Below, in pieces: positions 9,085 through 18,978 of a stretch of 64,000 nucleotides of DNA. Numbering within the stretch: position 1 is the first letter of the stretch; each line of letters begins with the position of its first letter. A program made the position numbers and the translations under genes. The notes beneath the pieces were generated by a model. The model did no database searches, had not been told where the DNA came from, and was given only the letters and a program-made list of their open reading frames with translations. Origin of the DNA: Halosimplex halophilum (GTDB lineage Archaea > Halobacteriota > Halobacteria > Halobacteriales > Haloarculaceae); assembly GCF_004698125.1 (NCBI RefSeq), contig NZ_ML214297.1, positions 868,001 to 932,000 on the forward strand, read 5' to 3'.

Positions 9085-10254
9085 GTGGTTTACGAGACCG
9101 GCAACCGGACGATAGACGACGCCGTCGAGCGCGTGCTGGCGGGCGAGCGGCTGACGCGGCGCGACGGGCTGGCGCTGGTCGCACAGCCGGTCGAGCAGCT
9201 GGCCGCGGCGGCCGACGCCGTCCGCGCCGAGTTCGGCGACGGCACCGTCGACGCCTGCTCGATCGTCAACGCGAAGGCGGGCGACTGCGCCGAGGACTGC
9301 GGCTTCTGCGCCCAGTCGGTCCACTTCGACACCGGCATCGACACCTACGGCTTCCTCGACCCCGAGAAGATTCTGGAGGCGGCGAAACGAGCCGAACGCG
9401 ACGGCGCCCAGCGATTCGGGATCGTCGTCGCCGAGAAGGGCGTCTCGAAGGAACACCGCCCCGGGGAGTGGGAGGAGGTCCTCCGGGCCATCCGACTGGT
9501 CCGCGACGAGACCGACGTGGAGGTCGACGCCTCGCTGGGCATCCTCACCGAGGAGGAGGCGGCGGTCCTGGCCGAGGAGGGGATCAACCACTACAACCAC
9601 AACGTCGAGACCTCGCCGAACTTCTTCCCGGAGATCGTCGACAGCCACTCCTTCGAGGACCGGGTGGAGACCCTGGAGGTCGCGAAGGAGGCCGGCATGG
9701 ACCTGTGTGCCGGCGTCATCCTCGGGATGGGCGAGAGTCCGACCGACCGGGTGGACGCGGCCATCGCGTTGCAGGACGTGGGCGTCTCCTCGCTGCCGGT
9801 GAACGTCCTGAATCCCGTCGCCGGGACGCCGCTGGGCGAGCGCTTCGACGACGGCGCCGACATCACGACCGAGGAGATCGTCTCGACCATCGCAGTGTAT
9901 CGGCTGCTCCACCCCGAGGCGCGAGTGCGGCTGACCGGCGGCCGCGAGGCCAACCTCGACGAAGACGAACAGCACCTCCCGTTCGAGGCGGGCGCCGACG
10001 GGATGCTCACCGGCGACTACCTCACGACGGAGGGCCAGTCGCCCGCGGACGACATCGAGGTCGTCGAGCGCGCCGGACTGGAACCGAACACGGATGCCAA
10101 CGACTTCGACCCGGCGGCGGTGAAGGCCCGCCACGCCGACGCCGGAACCGACGAGTCGGCGGCGGCCGCCGGCGACGCGGACGCGCCCGACGTGGAGACC
10201 CCCAGCGACGCGGAGACGGCCGCGGGCAGCGCGACCAGCAACGTCTCCGACTGA
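9085..10254 (+). CDS. bioB: Biotin synthase
   Basis: A 389-residue radical-SAM enzyme that inserts sulfur into dethiobiotin. The Fe-S motif CAEDCGFC is present near residue 70, then INHYNHNVETSP and the conserved LTGGREANL stretch. The only reasonable start is GTG at 9085 (VYETGNRTIDDAVERVLAGE). The last 45 residues (after ADAGTDES) are a low-complexity acidic tail beyond the normal enzyme length, common in halophiles. bioF and bioD lie 3 kb downstream on the same strand, with non-biotin genes between them. Confidence 0.92.
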   Translation: MVYETGNRTIDDAVERVLAGERLTRRDGLALVAQPVEQLAAAADAVRAEFGDGTVDACSIVNAKAGDCAEDCGFCAQSVHFDTGIDTYGFLDPEKILEAAKRAERDGAQRFGIVVAEKGVSKEHRPGEWEEVLRAIRLVRDETDVEVDASLGILTEEEAAVLAEEGINHYNHNVETSPNFFPEIVDSHSFEDRVETLEVAKEAGMDLCAGVILGMGESPTDRVDAAIALQDVGVSSLPVNVLNPVAGTPLGERFDDGADITTEEIVSTIAVYRLLHPEARVRLTGGREANLDEDEQHLPFEAGADGMLTGDYLTTEGQSPADDIEVVERAGLEPNTDANDFDPAAVKARHADAGTDESAAAAGDADAPDVETPSDAETAAGSATSNVSD

Positions 10255-10284
10255 CGGCGACCGCAGACAGTTTCAGAGACACAC

Positions 10285-11394
10285 ATGGACGACGTGACAT
10301 TCGCGGTACTCGGTACCGGCGGCATCGGCAGACGAACGCTCGACGTGGCGCGGCACAAAGAGGGTCTCACGCCCGTCGCGGCCTGCGACCGCAACGGCGT
10401 CGCGGTCGACCACGACGGCCTGGACGTGGCCGAACTGCTCGACGCGACCGAGGGCAACATCGCCTCCGGACCGGAGGCCGACGGCGACACGCCCGCGACG
10501 CCGGAGAGCGACTACGCCTCGGACGGCGGCGCGGCCGCGGCGGAAGGCGGATCCGTCGACGACGGCGTGAAACAGGCCGGCGAGGGCGCCGGCGTCGTCG
10601 CCAGCGCCCAGGGCGAACCGACGGAGACGCCCATCGACGACGTGATCGCCGAGAGCGACGCCGTCGACGCGGTCCTGATCGCGCTCCCGAACCTCGAACA
10701 CGACTTCGTCCCCCGGGTGGCCGAGCGGTTCGCCGACGCGGGCTACGAGGGCGTCCTCGTCGACGTGCTCAAGCGCTCGCGGGTCATCGGGATGCTCGAC
10801 GACCGCGCCGAGGCCCTCGAATCGAGCGGCATCACCTTCGTCTGCGGCGCGGGCGCGACGCCCGGCTTCCTGACCGGCGCCGCGGCGCTGGCCGCCCAGT
10901 CGTTCGTCGAGGTCGAGAGCGTCGAGATCCGGTGGGGCGTCGGCCTCAAGTCCGGCTACGAGGACAACCGCGGCACCGTCCGCGAGGACATCGCCCACCT
11001 CGACGGCTACGACATCGAGCGGGCCCGCGAGATGAGCGAGGACGAGATCGAGGAACTGGTCGCCGAGCGCGGCGGACAGCTGGAGTTCCACGACATGGAA
11101 CACGCCGACGACGTGCTGCTGGAGCGGGCGGGCGTCTGCGACGCCGAGGACGTGTCCGTCGGCGGGGTCCTCGACGTGCGCTCCGACGAGAAGCCGACGA
11201 CGACCACCGTCCGCGTCACCGGGACGACCTTCGACGGCGAGCGCGGGACGAACACCTTCGAACTGGACGACGCGACGAGCATGGCGGCCAACGTCAACGG
11301 GCCGGCGCTGGGCTACCTGAAGGCCGCGGTCCTCCGAAATCGCGCCGGCGACTACGGCGTCTACGGCCCGACCGAGGTCATGCCCCGCTTCTGA
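10285..11394 (+). CDS. NAD(P)-binding oxidoreductase, saccharopine/homoserine dehydrogenase-like
   Basis: A 369-residue protein that opens with a Rossmann motif (FAVLGTGGIGRRTLDVARH). A low-complexity acidic insert follows at about residues 55-105, then a dehydrogenase core with VDAVLIALPNLEHDFVPRVA and TFVCGAGATPGFLTGAAALA. It resembles proteins annotated in haloarchaea as saccharopine-dehydrogenase-like or homoserine-dehydrogenase-like. It starts 30 bp after bioB and is probably cotranscribed with it, but no direct role in biotin synthesis is shown by the sequence. The precise reaction is unknown. Confidence 0.6.
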   Translation: MDDVTFAVLGTGGIGRRTLDVARHKEGLTPVAACDRNGVAVDHDGLDVAELLDATEGNIASGPEADGDTPATPESDYASDGGAAAAEGGSVDDGVKQAGEGAGVVASAQGEPTETPIDDVIAESDAVDAVLIALPNLEHDFVPRVAERFADAGYEGVLVDVLKRSRVIGMLDDRAEALESSGITFVCGAGATPGFLTGAAALAAQSFVEVESVEIRWGVGLKSGYEDNRGTVREDIAHLDGYDIERAREMSEDEIEELVAERGGQLEFHDMEHADDVLLERAGVCDAEDVSVGGVLDVRSDEKPTTTTVRVTGTTFDGERGTNTFELDDATSMAANVNGPALGYLKAAVLRNRAGDYGVYGPTEVMPRF

Positions 11395-11400
11395 GCGGTG

Positions 11401-12510
11401 TCAGGCCGGTACCGCCTCGTCGCCGGTCGACAGGGCGTCGAGCCCGTCCGCCCGGAGCGCCTCCAGGTCCGCCAGGAGGGCGTCGGCCGCGCGTCGGCGG
11501 AGCCGCTTCGCCGCCGACGCGCCGACCCGACGGCGGCCGTCGATGCGAGCGCCCGGCGGCCGGTAGGCGTCGGTGTCGACCCCCAGGCCGTCGAGGTACG
11601 ACGCGACGGCCGGGGCCGACAGCCCCGCCGCGACCGCGGCGTCGACCAGGTCGCGGAGCCGGTCGAACGACGGCAGCGCGAGGCGGTCGCCCCCGTCGTC
11701 GGTCCCGACCGCGGTCCCGCGCTCGACGGCCGCTCTGACGAGCCGCTCGGCGTCGGCGACCAGCCGACAGACCGCCAGCGGCGGCGCGGCGTCGGGCGCC
11801 CGCCACTCGACGGTCCCGAGGTCGTCGCGCAGGCGCACGGGTGTCCAGACCGCGTCGGCCGGCGAGAACGCCGCGTCGACCGCCTCGCGGTCTGTGTCCG
11901 GGCGGTCGGTCGCCGACGCGACGAACCGCTCGTAGCAGTTCTCGACGCGGTCGCGCCACGCCGCGGCCGACTCGGGATACTTCCACAGCTGCCCGAGTTC
12001 CGGCGCGGCGCCGTAACAGAGCCTGCGGTAGGCGTGGGGTCGCGCGCAGGTCGCGAGCCGGCGGCCGCGGTAGTACGGCGAGGTGTTGACCAGCGCGATC
12101 GCCGGATCCAGCGCCGTGAGTACCCGCAGCTGTTCGGCCGCGTCGACCTGCTCGAAGTGGACGTGCGTGCCGGCACAGCGGGCCGCGTGGTCGAGCGCGT
12201 CGCCGAGGACGGCCCGCTGTACGTCGATCCGATCGGACCGGCGGCGGGCCACCGGGTCGGGGGTCAGCGGCGTCCCGAGCGGGACGAGCCACAGCCCGTG
12301 CGAGCGGGCGACCTCGCGGACGGTTGCCAGTCTGTTCCCCAGCGTCCTCGCCAGCGCCGCCACCGACTCGCAGGGCGGCGTCTTCACCTCCACGAGCGGG
12401 TCGGCGAACTCCCTGTCGACGAACTCGCAGTCGGCGGCGACCGGGTCGGCGGTCGCCAGGGAGCCGTCGCGCTCGACGGTCCAGTACTCGACTTCGAGCC
12501 TGATCTGCAT
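11401..12510 (-). CDS. gshA: Glutamate-cysteine ligase-like protein
   Basis: A 369-residue protein of the GCS2/carboxylate-amine ligase family. The N terminus has the typical halophilic opening LEVEYWTVERDG, then VEVKTPPCESVAAL (substrate loop), CAGTHVHFEQ and TVEWRAPDAAPP. Haloarchaea use gamma-glutamylcysteine in place of glutathione, and this enzyme type makes it from glutamate and cysteine. The gene is convergent with its left neighbour and ends only 6 bp from it. A related ATP-grasp-like ligase of other specificity cannot be excluded. Confidence 0.7.
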   Translation of the reverse strand: MQIRLEVEYWTVERDGSLATADPVAADCEFVDREFADPLVEVKTPPCESVAALARTLGNRLATVREVARSHGLWLVPLGTPLTPDPVARRRSDRIDVQRAVLGDALDHAARCAGTHVHFEQVDAAEQLRVLTALDPAIALVNTSPYYRGRRLATCARPHAYRRLCYGAAPELGQLWKYPESAAAWRDRVENCYERFVASATDRPDTDREAVDAAFSPADAVWTPVRLRDDLGTVEWRAPDAAPPLAVCRLVADAERLVRAAVERGTAVGTDDGGDRLALPSFDRLRDLVDAAVAAGLSAPAVASYLDGLGVDTDAYRPPGARIDGRRRVGASAAKRLRRRAADALLADLEALRADGLDALSTGDEAVPA

Positions 12511-12660
12511 GCTGCTCGGGCGCGTTACGGCGGCCCTCCCTCCCGTAGTGTCACCTGAACGTCCATTGCATCATAAAATTCCCGGATCGACAGACGGCCC
12601 GGTTCGGCGCGGTCGCCGCCGAACGGCCAGAGCTACGTCGCGGGCGCCCGTCCGGTCGGC

Positions 12661-13260
12661 ATGGTCGACGTGACTCCCTTCGAGGAATACTGCGAGTTCG
12701 GCGGCGACCGGGTGTACCTGCTCCTGGCGATCGCGCGGGCCAAGGAGAACGAGGGGACGGCGGGCGACGCGGCACCGACACTCCGGCGGGTCGTCGAGGA
12801 AGCGGCCGACCTCGCCCGCACGGCCGCCGAGCTGGAACACGCCGCGGATCGGTTCGACGAACGATTTCGGCTCTACCTCACCGCGAACGCCCGCGACGCG
12901 CTGAAGGCCACCTTCGAACTCCGGCGGTCGATGGACGACTGGCTGGAGGGGCGGATCCACGGCGACGAGGGCGTCCGGCCGAAGTTCAGACGGGTCGACC
13001 GCGAGTTCCTGTCGACGCTGCAGTCCGACGCCTGCCGCGACGGGACCAACTTCGTCTTCGACCTCGACGACGCGACGGCGGCCGACCGGGACGCACTCGT
13101 GGACGACCTCCGCGGCCACACCGGGGTCGCGCTCGCGCGCGAGACGCCGAACGGGTTTCACGTCGTCACCGACCCGTTCGACTACACCGACTTCACGACC
13201 GGGGTCGACTACGAGCTGAAGACCGACGGGCTGATCTTCGTCTCGTATCTCGACGGGTAG
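12661..13260 (+). CDS. Hypothetical haloarchaeal protein
   Basis: A 199-residue acidic protein that I do not recognise. Residues 1-90 look helical (YCEFGGDRVYLLLAIARAKE, then a long Ala/Glu-rich helix), and residues 110-199 look alpha/beta with NFVFDLDDATAADRDAL and NGFHVVTDPFDYTDF. The second half resembles the style of nucleotidyltransferase or primase-like folds, but no full motif is present. It lies just ahead of bioF on the same strand. Confidence 0.6.
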   Translation: MVDVTPFEEYCEFGGDRVYLLLAIARAKENEGTAGDAAPTLRRVVEEAADLARTAAELEHAADRFDERFRLYLTANARDALKATFELRRSMDDWLEGRIHGDEGVRPKFRRVDREFLSTLQSDACRDGTNFVFDLDDATAADRDALVDDLRGHTGVALARETPNGFHVVTDPFDYTDFTTGVDYELKTDGLIFVSYLDG

Positions 13261-13346
13261 GCGGCGAGCGCCCGACCACGGTGTGGGGTCGGGGGGCGCT
13301 CGCGGGGGACCGAAAGGGCAAGGGGCCGTCCGCCCGGGGCACCGAT

Positions 13347-14558
13347 ATGACCGAGCGCGGTTTCGACCTCGACGCGCGGCTGCGGGAGCGGGAACGGGCG
13401 GGCCTGCGGCGCCACCTCGACCCGGCCGAGTCCGTCGGCGCGCGGACCAGGTTCAGCGACGACCCGCGCGGCGGCGCGCCGGAGTACGGGGACGAGCGGC
13501 TCGTGTTCGCCTCGAACAACTACCTCGGACTGGCGAGCGACCGCCGCGTGCTGCAGGCCGCCGAGAACGCCGCCCGCGCGGTCGGGACCGGGGCCGGCGC
13601 CTCCCGCCTGGTCACCGGCGACACCGGGCTCCACCGGGCGCTCGAACGGGACCTGGCCGACTGCAAGGGCGCCGAGCGGGCGCTCCTGTTCTCGTCGGGC
13701 TACGCCGCCAACGTCGGGACCATCGACGCGCTCGGGCCCGACGTGGTGTTCTCGGACGAACTCAACCACGCCAGCATCGTCGACGGCTGCCGGGTGGGGG
13801 CCGACGAGACCGTCGTCTACGACCACGCCGACCCCGGCGACCTCCGGGCGAGGATGGCCCGGCGAGCGGCCGAGGAGCTCGACAGCGCCGCCGACGAGGC
13901 GTGGCTCGTGGTCACCGACACCGTCTTCTCGATGGACGGCGACGTGGCGCCGCTCGACGCGATCTGCGACGCGGCCGAGGAGTTCGGCGCGTGGGTGATG
14001 GTCGACGAGGCCCACGCGACAGGACTGTTCGGCGAGGGCGGCGGTATCGTCCGGCGCGAGGGGCTGGCCGACCGCGTCGACGTGCAACTCGGGACCCTCT
14101 CGAAGGCGCTGGCGAGCCAGGGCGGCTACGTCGCCGGCGACGAGGCGCTCGTGGAGTCCCTGCTCAACGCCGCGCGGTCGTTCGTCTTCTCGACGGGGCT
14201 GGCGCCGCCGGCCGTCGGCGCCGCCCGCGAGTCGCTGCGGATCGCCCGCGAGACCGACCGTGCCGACCGGCTGTGGAAGACGGTCGAGGCGCTCCGCGAC
14301 GGGCTGGCGTCGACGGGCTACGAGGTGCTCGGCGAGACGCAGATCCTCCCGGTGCTCGTGGGCGACCGCGACGACGCGCTGGCGCTGGGCGACCAGCTCG
14401 CCGACCGCGGGGTCGTGGCGCCGGCGATCCGCCCGCCGACGGTCCCCGAGGGGACCGCCCGCATCAGGGTCGCGCCGATGGCGACCCACACCGACGACGA
14501 GGTGGCGCGCTGCCTCGACGCTTTCGAGGCCGCCGGCGAGGAGGTGGGACTGCTGTGA
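13347..14558 (+). CDS. bioF: 8-amino-7-oxononanoate synthase
   Basis: A 403-residue PLP enzyme of the alpha-oxoamine synthase family that joins pimeloyl thioester and alanine in the first ring-forming step of biotin synthesis. Conserved features are FASNNYLGLASD, SSGYAANVGTIDAL, VDEAHATGLFGEGG and the PLP lysine in LGTLSKALASQGG. The start at 13347 gives the usual MTERGFDLDARLRERER beginning; 22 upstream in-frame residues are not conserved-looking. The stop codon overlaps the bioD start (GTGA), so the two are translationally coupled. Confidence 0.9.
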   Translation: MTERGFDLDARLRERERAGLRRHLDPAESVGARTRFSDDPRGGAPEYGDERLVFASNNYLGLASDRRVLQAAENAARAVGTGAGASRLVTGDTGLHRALERDLADCKGAERALLFSSGYAANVGTIDALGPDVVFSDELNHASIVDGCRVGADETVVYDHADPGDLRARMARRAAEELDSAADEAWLVVTDTVFSMDGDVAPLDAICDAAEEFGAWVMVDEAHATGLFGEGGGIVRREGLADRVDVQLGTLSKALASQGGYVAGDEALVESLLNAARSFVFSTGLAPPAVGAARESLRIARETDRADRLWKTVEALRDGLASTGYEVLGETQILPVLVGDRDDALALGDQLADRGVVAPAIRPPTVPEGTARIRVAPMATHTDDEVARCLDAFEAAGEEVGLL

Positions 14559-15262
14559 GCGACGGGGACACGGCGAGGGCCCCGGCGGCGGACGACGCGG
14601 CCGACTTCGCCGTCGTCGGCACCGACACGGGCGTCGGGAAGACCGTCGTCACGGCGGGACTGGTCGGGTGGCTCCGGGCGTCGGGGGTCGACGCTCGCGC
14701 CGTCAAACCCGCGCAGACGGGGCACCCGCCGGACGACGACGCCGGGTTCGTCGCCGACGCGTGCGGGACGGACGCGGCCGCCACCTGTCTCGAACGGCTC
14801 GAACCGCCGCTCGCGCCGGCCGTCGCCGCCGACCAGGAGGGCGTCGACCTCTCCTACGACACGATCCGTGTGGGCTGCGAGCGCGAACTCGCCGACGCGG
14901 CGGTCGGCGTCGTCGAGGGGATCGGCGGCCTGCGCGTCCCGCTGGCCGACGGCCGGGAGGTCGTCGACCTCGTCGCGGACCTCGGCGTGCCCGCGGTCGT
15001 CGTCGCGCGCTCCGGGCTCGGGACGCTGAATCACACGGCGCTCACGGTCGAGGCGCTCGAACGCCGCGGGTGTGCGGTCGCCGGCGTCGTGCTCAACGAG
15101 TACGAGGGCGCCTCCGTCGCCGAGCGGACCAACCCCGACGCCCTCGCCGAGATGACCGACTGTCCGGCGCGGACGCTGCCGCCGCTGGCGATGGACGACC
15201 CCGCCGACGCCGTCGCGGGCGTCCGGGAACACCTCCCGGCCGACGTGTTTCCGACCGAGTGA
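14555..15262 (+). CDS. bioD: Dethiobiotin synthetase
   Basis: A 235-residue enzyme that closes the ureido ring of dethiobiotin using ATP and CO2. The P-loop is GTDTGVGKTVV near residue 25, followed by VKPAQTGHPPDDD and EGIGGLRVPLADGREVVDL. It starts at a GTG that overlaps the bioF stop by 4 bp, which explains why no independent start lies further upstream. bioA is not in the window. The carboxylase genes at 26913-28912 need biotin, so this locus and that cluster are functionally linked. Confidence 0.9.
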   Translation: MSDGDTARAPAADDAADFAVVGTDTGVGKTVVTAGLVGWLRASGVDARAVKPAQTGHPPDDDAGFVADACGTDAAATCLERLEPPLAPAVAADQEGVDLSYDTIRVGCERELADAAVGVVEGIGGLRVPLADGREVVDLVADLGVPAVVVARSGLGTLNHTALTVEALERRGCAVAGVVLNEYEGASVAERTNPDALAEMTDCPARTLPPLAMDDPADAVAGVREHLPADVFPTE

Positions 15263-15556
15263 TGCGGCCCGGCCGAACGACCCGACCGGCCGCACGGGGC
15301 CGTCGCTGTCGGGCGACGATGCGGGAGCAAAGGGGAACGGTGGGGCGGGGTGCCCCAGCGTGTGACACTACGGAGCCAACTGGCTCCATCGGAAACGAAG
15401 GTTCCCGAACGTAAAAGTATACACGATCGTTGTCGGCGAAGTACGTCCCCGATACCGGGGTAGGACCGTGTTACCGGCGACCGGTGGCGGGGAGACGGGA
15501 CCGAGAGAGGCCTGACGACGACCGTTTCGGGTCCGCCACGCCGGGCGAAGCAGCCG
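15263..15556. other. Intergenic region, no gene seen
   Basis: Convergent gap between bioD and the phosphotransacetylase-like gene. It contains an AT-rich patch (GTAAAAGTATACACGAT, about 15411-15427), but both flanking genes end here, so its role is unclear. I see no RNA gene or convincing small ORF. Confidence 0.4.
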
Positions 15557-16693
15557 TCACTCCCCGTCCGATTCGGTGTCGTCGCCGGCGTCCTCCTCCG
15601 GGTCGGCCCCAGTGTTCGTGCCGGCGGTCGCGTCGTCGTCGGCCAGCAGCCCCTCCAGGTCGGCGTGGTCCGAGAGGAGGGCGACCATCCGCTCGACGGT
15701 CTCCGGGTCGCGGGTCCGGCCGGTGGAGATCACCTCCTCGACGCGGTCGACGGTCACCCGGGTGTCCGACTGAACGAGCAGGACCGGCACGTCCGCCTCG
15801 GCGGCCTTGCCGAGGATGGCGCCGGAGGGCCTGAGCCCGCCGGTGAGGACGATACATTCGATGCCCGGGGCTTCGAGCGCGGCGGCCTGGATCTCCGAGC
15901 GGTCGCCGCCGGTGACCATCGCGGCGTTGCGCATCCGCCGGAAGTGCCGCAGCGCCGCGTCGCTGCCCATCGCGCCGACGGCGAACCGCTCGACGAAGCC
16001 GTCGGTCGAGGCCTCGGGGTTCAGCAGTTCGGCGCCCAGCGCGTCGGCCAGGTCCGCGACGGTGACGCCCGCGAGTTCCTGCACGCGCGGGACGATGCCG
16101 AGCACCGGGATGTCCCGCGCTTCGAGGAACGGCACTACGTCCGTGTTCAGCGAGTCGAAGTTGGCGTCGGCGACGGCGTTGAACAGCACGCCCGCGAGGT
16201 GGCCCTCGAACTGCCGGGCGGCGGCGAGCACGCCGTCCACGTCGGCCGGGTTGGCGTAGCCGCCGACGACGACCGTGCGCGCGTCGAGCAGCTCGGCCAC
16301 GTCGGGGTCGGTCAGGCCGACGATGCCGCCGGTCTCCAGGCGACCGCCGCCCTCGACGACGACCAGGTCGTACTCGTCGGCGAGCGCGTCGAAGTGCTCG
16401 CGCACCCGCTCGCGGACCTCGCCGTCGCGGTTGCCGCGGATGGCCTCCTCGATGAACGCCGGGGAGTAGACCACGGGTTCGAGGTCGGCGAGGTCGGCGT
16501 CGATGCCGAGCATCTCCCGGGCGAGCAGCGGGTCCTCGTCGCGGGTCTTCCCGACGGGGCTCTTGAGACGCGTGCCCTTCGGTTTGAAGTAGGCCACGTC
16601 GAGGCCGCGGTCCTGGGCGAGCTTCGCGACGGCAATCGCGATGGCTGTCTTGCCGGTGCCTTCTCCGGTCGAGGTGACGAATATGGGTTTCAT
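15557..16693 (-). CDS. Phosphotransacetylase-like protein (BioD-like plus DRTGG)
   Basis: A 378-residue protein with an N-terminal P-loop domain related to dethiobiotin synthetase (MKPIFVTSTGEGTGKTAIAI, then EGGGRLETGG) and a C-terminal DRTGG-type region (ECIVLTGGLRPSGAILGKA). It matches the protein family found next to acetate-CoA ligases (COG0857-like) but lacks the phosphate acetyltransferase catalytic domain of bacterial Pta. It overlaps the upstream acd gene by 4 bp and is cotranscribed with it. A regulatory or accessory role in acetyl-CoA/acetate balance is inferred. The tail is acidic. Confidence 0.75.
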   Translation of the reverse strand: MKPIFVTSTGEGTGKTAIAIAVAKLAQDRGLDVAYFKPKGTRLKSPVGKTRDEDPLLAREMLGIDADLADLEPVVYSPAFIEEAIRGNRDGEVRERVREHFDALADEYDLVVVEGGGRLETGGIVGLTDPDVAELLDARTVVVGGYANPADVDGVLAAARQFEGHLAGVLFNAVADANFDSLNTDVVPFLEARDIPVLGIVPRVQELAGVTVADLADALGAELLNPEASTDGFVERFAVGAMGSDAALRHFRRMRNAAMVTGGDRSEIQAAALEAPGIECIVLTGGLRPSGAILGKAAEADVPVLLVQSDTRVTVDRVEEVISTGRTRDPETVERMVALLSDHADLEGLLADDDATAGTNTGADPEEDAGDDTESDGE

Positions 16694-18825
16694 AGCTTCT
16701 CCTGGTCGACGGTGAGTCGCACGTCGACGGCCCGGGCGCCGTCGGGCGTGGCGACGAGCGGGTTGATGTCCAGTTCCACGATGGCGGGGAAGTCGGTGAC
16801 CAGCTGGGAGAGCCGCTGGATGGTCTCGACGACGCTGCCCTCGTCGACGGGCTCGCGGCCCCGGGCGCCGCGCAGCAGCGGCGCGGCGTCGATCTCGTCG
16901 ATCATCTCCCGGGCCGACGCCTCGCTGACGGGCGCGAGCCTGAGCGTCGTGTCCTCGAGCACCTCGACGAAGATGCCGCCGAGGCCGAACAGGACCAGCG
17001 GGCCGAACTGCGGGTCGCGGTTCATGCCGACGATGGTCTCGACGCCGCTGTCGAGATCCAGCATCTCCTGGACCTGGACGCCGAGGATCGTCGCGTCGGG
17101 CTGGTAGCTGCGGGCGCGGGTCACCAGATCCTCGTAGGTGTCGCCGACCTCCTCGGGCGGGACGCCGACGGCGACGCCGCCGATGTCCGACTTGTGGAGG
17201 ATGTCGGGACTGACGATCTTCATGACGACCTCGCCGTCTCCGCCCTCCCCGTCTCCGTCCTCGCCACCGGCGCCGACGATCCGCTCGGCGGCCTCGACGG
17301 CGTCCGCGCGGGCGTCGACGATCTCGCCGTCGGGCGTCGGGATCCCGTAGGCGTCGAGCAGGCCCATCGCCTCGACGCCCAGCCGGTTGGTGTCCCGGCG
17401 GGCGGCCGATTCGAGGATCTCCCGGGCCGCCGCTCGGTCCACGTCGAACGTCTCCGGTTCGGTGTACTCCCGCTCGCTGATATCGCGGTACTCACGGAGC
17501 GCGTCGAGGCTGCGGACCGCGCGGGCGGGGTCGAAGTACGTCGGGATGCCGGCCCGCGAGAGCCGCTCGTTGGCCTCGCGGGCCGACGACCCGCCCATCA
17601 GCGTCGCGGCGACCGGCGTCTCGTACTCGGCCTGCAGGTCGACGACGGCGTCGGCCAGGTCCTCGTAGGAGAGGGTGGCGGTCGGGCAGGCGAGCACGAC
17701 CGCGGCGCCGACGTTCGGGTCCGCCAGCGCGATGTCCAGCGCCTCCTCGAAGCGCTCGACGGGCGCGTCGCCGATGATGTCGACGGGGTTGTAGACGTTG
17801 GCCTCGTCGGGCAGCGCGTCCTGGAACCGTTCGACGGTGTCGTCGGAGAAGGAGGCCAGCGAGAGGTCGGAGTCGCCGACGGCGTCGGTCGTCATCACGC
17901 CCGGGCCGCCGGCGTTGGTGACGATGGCGACGCCGTCCCGTTCCGGCAGGGGCTGGCCCGCGAGGATGCTCCCGAAGTCGAACAGATCCTGGACGGTCTC
18001 GACGCGGAGCACGCCCGCCTGGTCCAGCGCGGCCTCGTAGGCCTCCTCCGAGCCGGCGATGGCGCCGGTGTGGGAGGCGGCCGCGGAGGCGCCGGCCTCA
18101 GTCCGGCCGGACTTGACGACGACGATGGGGGTGTCCGTCGAGACCTCCCGTGCGGATTCGACGAACGAGCGGCCGTCGACCACGTCCTCGAGATAGCCGA
18201 GGATCACGTCGGTCTCGGGGTCCTCGCCCCACTCGCGGACGAAGTCGGACTCGTCGAGGACGGCCTTGTTGCCCAGCGAGACGACGTTGCGGAAGCCGAG
18301 GTTGCGGTCGTTGGCCCAGTCGACGACGGCGGTGACGAACGCGCCCGACTGGCTCATGAAGGAGATCGAGCCCGACTGGGCGTTCTCGGGGCCGAACGTG
18401 GCGTTGAGGCCGACGCCGGTGTTCATGATCCCCAGGCTGTTGGGGCCGACGACGTTGAGGTCGTACTCGTCGGCGAGCTCCCGGAGCTCGCGCTCGCGGC
18501 GGGCGCCCTCGCTGCCGGACTCGCCGAAGCCGGCGGTGATGACGACCACGTCGCGGATCCCCGCCTCGGCGGCCTCGCGGATGGCGTCGAGGACGATGGG
18601 GGGCGGAACGACGATGACGGCCACGTCAACGTCGGGGACGGCGCCGACGCCGTCGTGTGCCTCCAGACCCAGCACCTCGTCTTTCGTGGGGTTGACGGCG
18701 ACCACGTCCCCCTCGAAGTCGGCGAGGAGGTTCGCCGTGATCGCCCGCCCGACCGACCCCTCCCGGTCGGTCGCGCCTACGACGGCGACTCGCCGCGGTC
18801 CGAAGAGTGTGGCTAGTTCGCCCAT
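16690..18825 (-). CDS. acd: Acetate-CoA ligase (ADP-forming), fused alpha and beta
   Basis: A 711-residue single-chain enzyme that turns acetyl-CoA, ADP and Pi into acetate, CoA and ATP. The N-terminal CoA-binding domain has VAVVGATDREGSVGRAITAN, the middle has ITAGFGESGSEG and GPNSLGIMNTGVGLNATFGP, and the C-terminal third is the ATP-grasp beta part with KIVSPDILHKSDIGGVAVGV. In haloarchaea both subunits are fused as here, and the enzyme makes ATP during acetate overflow. The gene leads a two-gene operon with the phosphotransacetylase-like protein. Confidence 0.9.
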   Translation of the reverse strand: MGELATLFGPRRVAVVGATDREGSVGRAITANLLADFEGDVVAVNPTKDEVLGLEAHDGVGAVPDVDVAVIVVPPPIVLDAIREAAEAGIRDVVVITAGFGESGSEGARRERELRELADEYDLNVVGPNSLGIMNTGVGLNATFGPENAQSGSISFMSQSGAFVTAVVDWANDRNLGFRNVVSLGNKAVLDESDFVREWGEDPETDVILGYLEDVVDGRSFVESAREVSTDTPIVVVKSGRTEAGASAAASHTGAIAGSEEAYEAALDQAGVLRVETVQDLFDFGSILAGQPLPERDGVAIVTNAGGPGVMTTDAVGDSDLSLASFSDDTVERFQDALPDEANVYNPVDIIGDAPVERFEEALDIALADPNVGAAVVLACPTATLSYEDLADAVVDLQAEYETPVAATLMGGSSAREANERLSRAGIPTYFDPARAVRSLDALREYRDISEREYTEPETFDVDRAAAREILESAARRDTNRLGVEAMGLLDAYGIPTPDGEIVDARADAVEAAERIVGAGGEDGDGEGGDGEVVMKIVSPDILHKSDIGGVAVGVPPEEVGDTYEDLVTRARSYQPDATILGVQVQEMLDLDSGVETIVGMNRDPQFGPLVLFGLGGIFVEVLEDTTLRLAPVSEASAREMIDEIDAAPLLRGARGREPVDEGSVVETIQRLSQLVTDFPAIVELDINPLVATPDGARAVDVRLTVDQEKL

Positions 18826-18978
18826 CTACTCCGAGGTTCGTCCCGACCGGATTTATAGGCTGGCCCGGCTTCTCACAGTGCAGGAAGACGGGCGGATCGG
18901 TCGGCGCGAACCGGTCGGCCCGGGAGGGCATCTCGGCCGTTGCGAGCCGGTCGGGCCGGACGGCCACCCCGCCGTCGG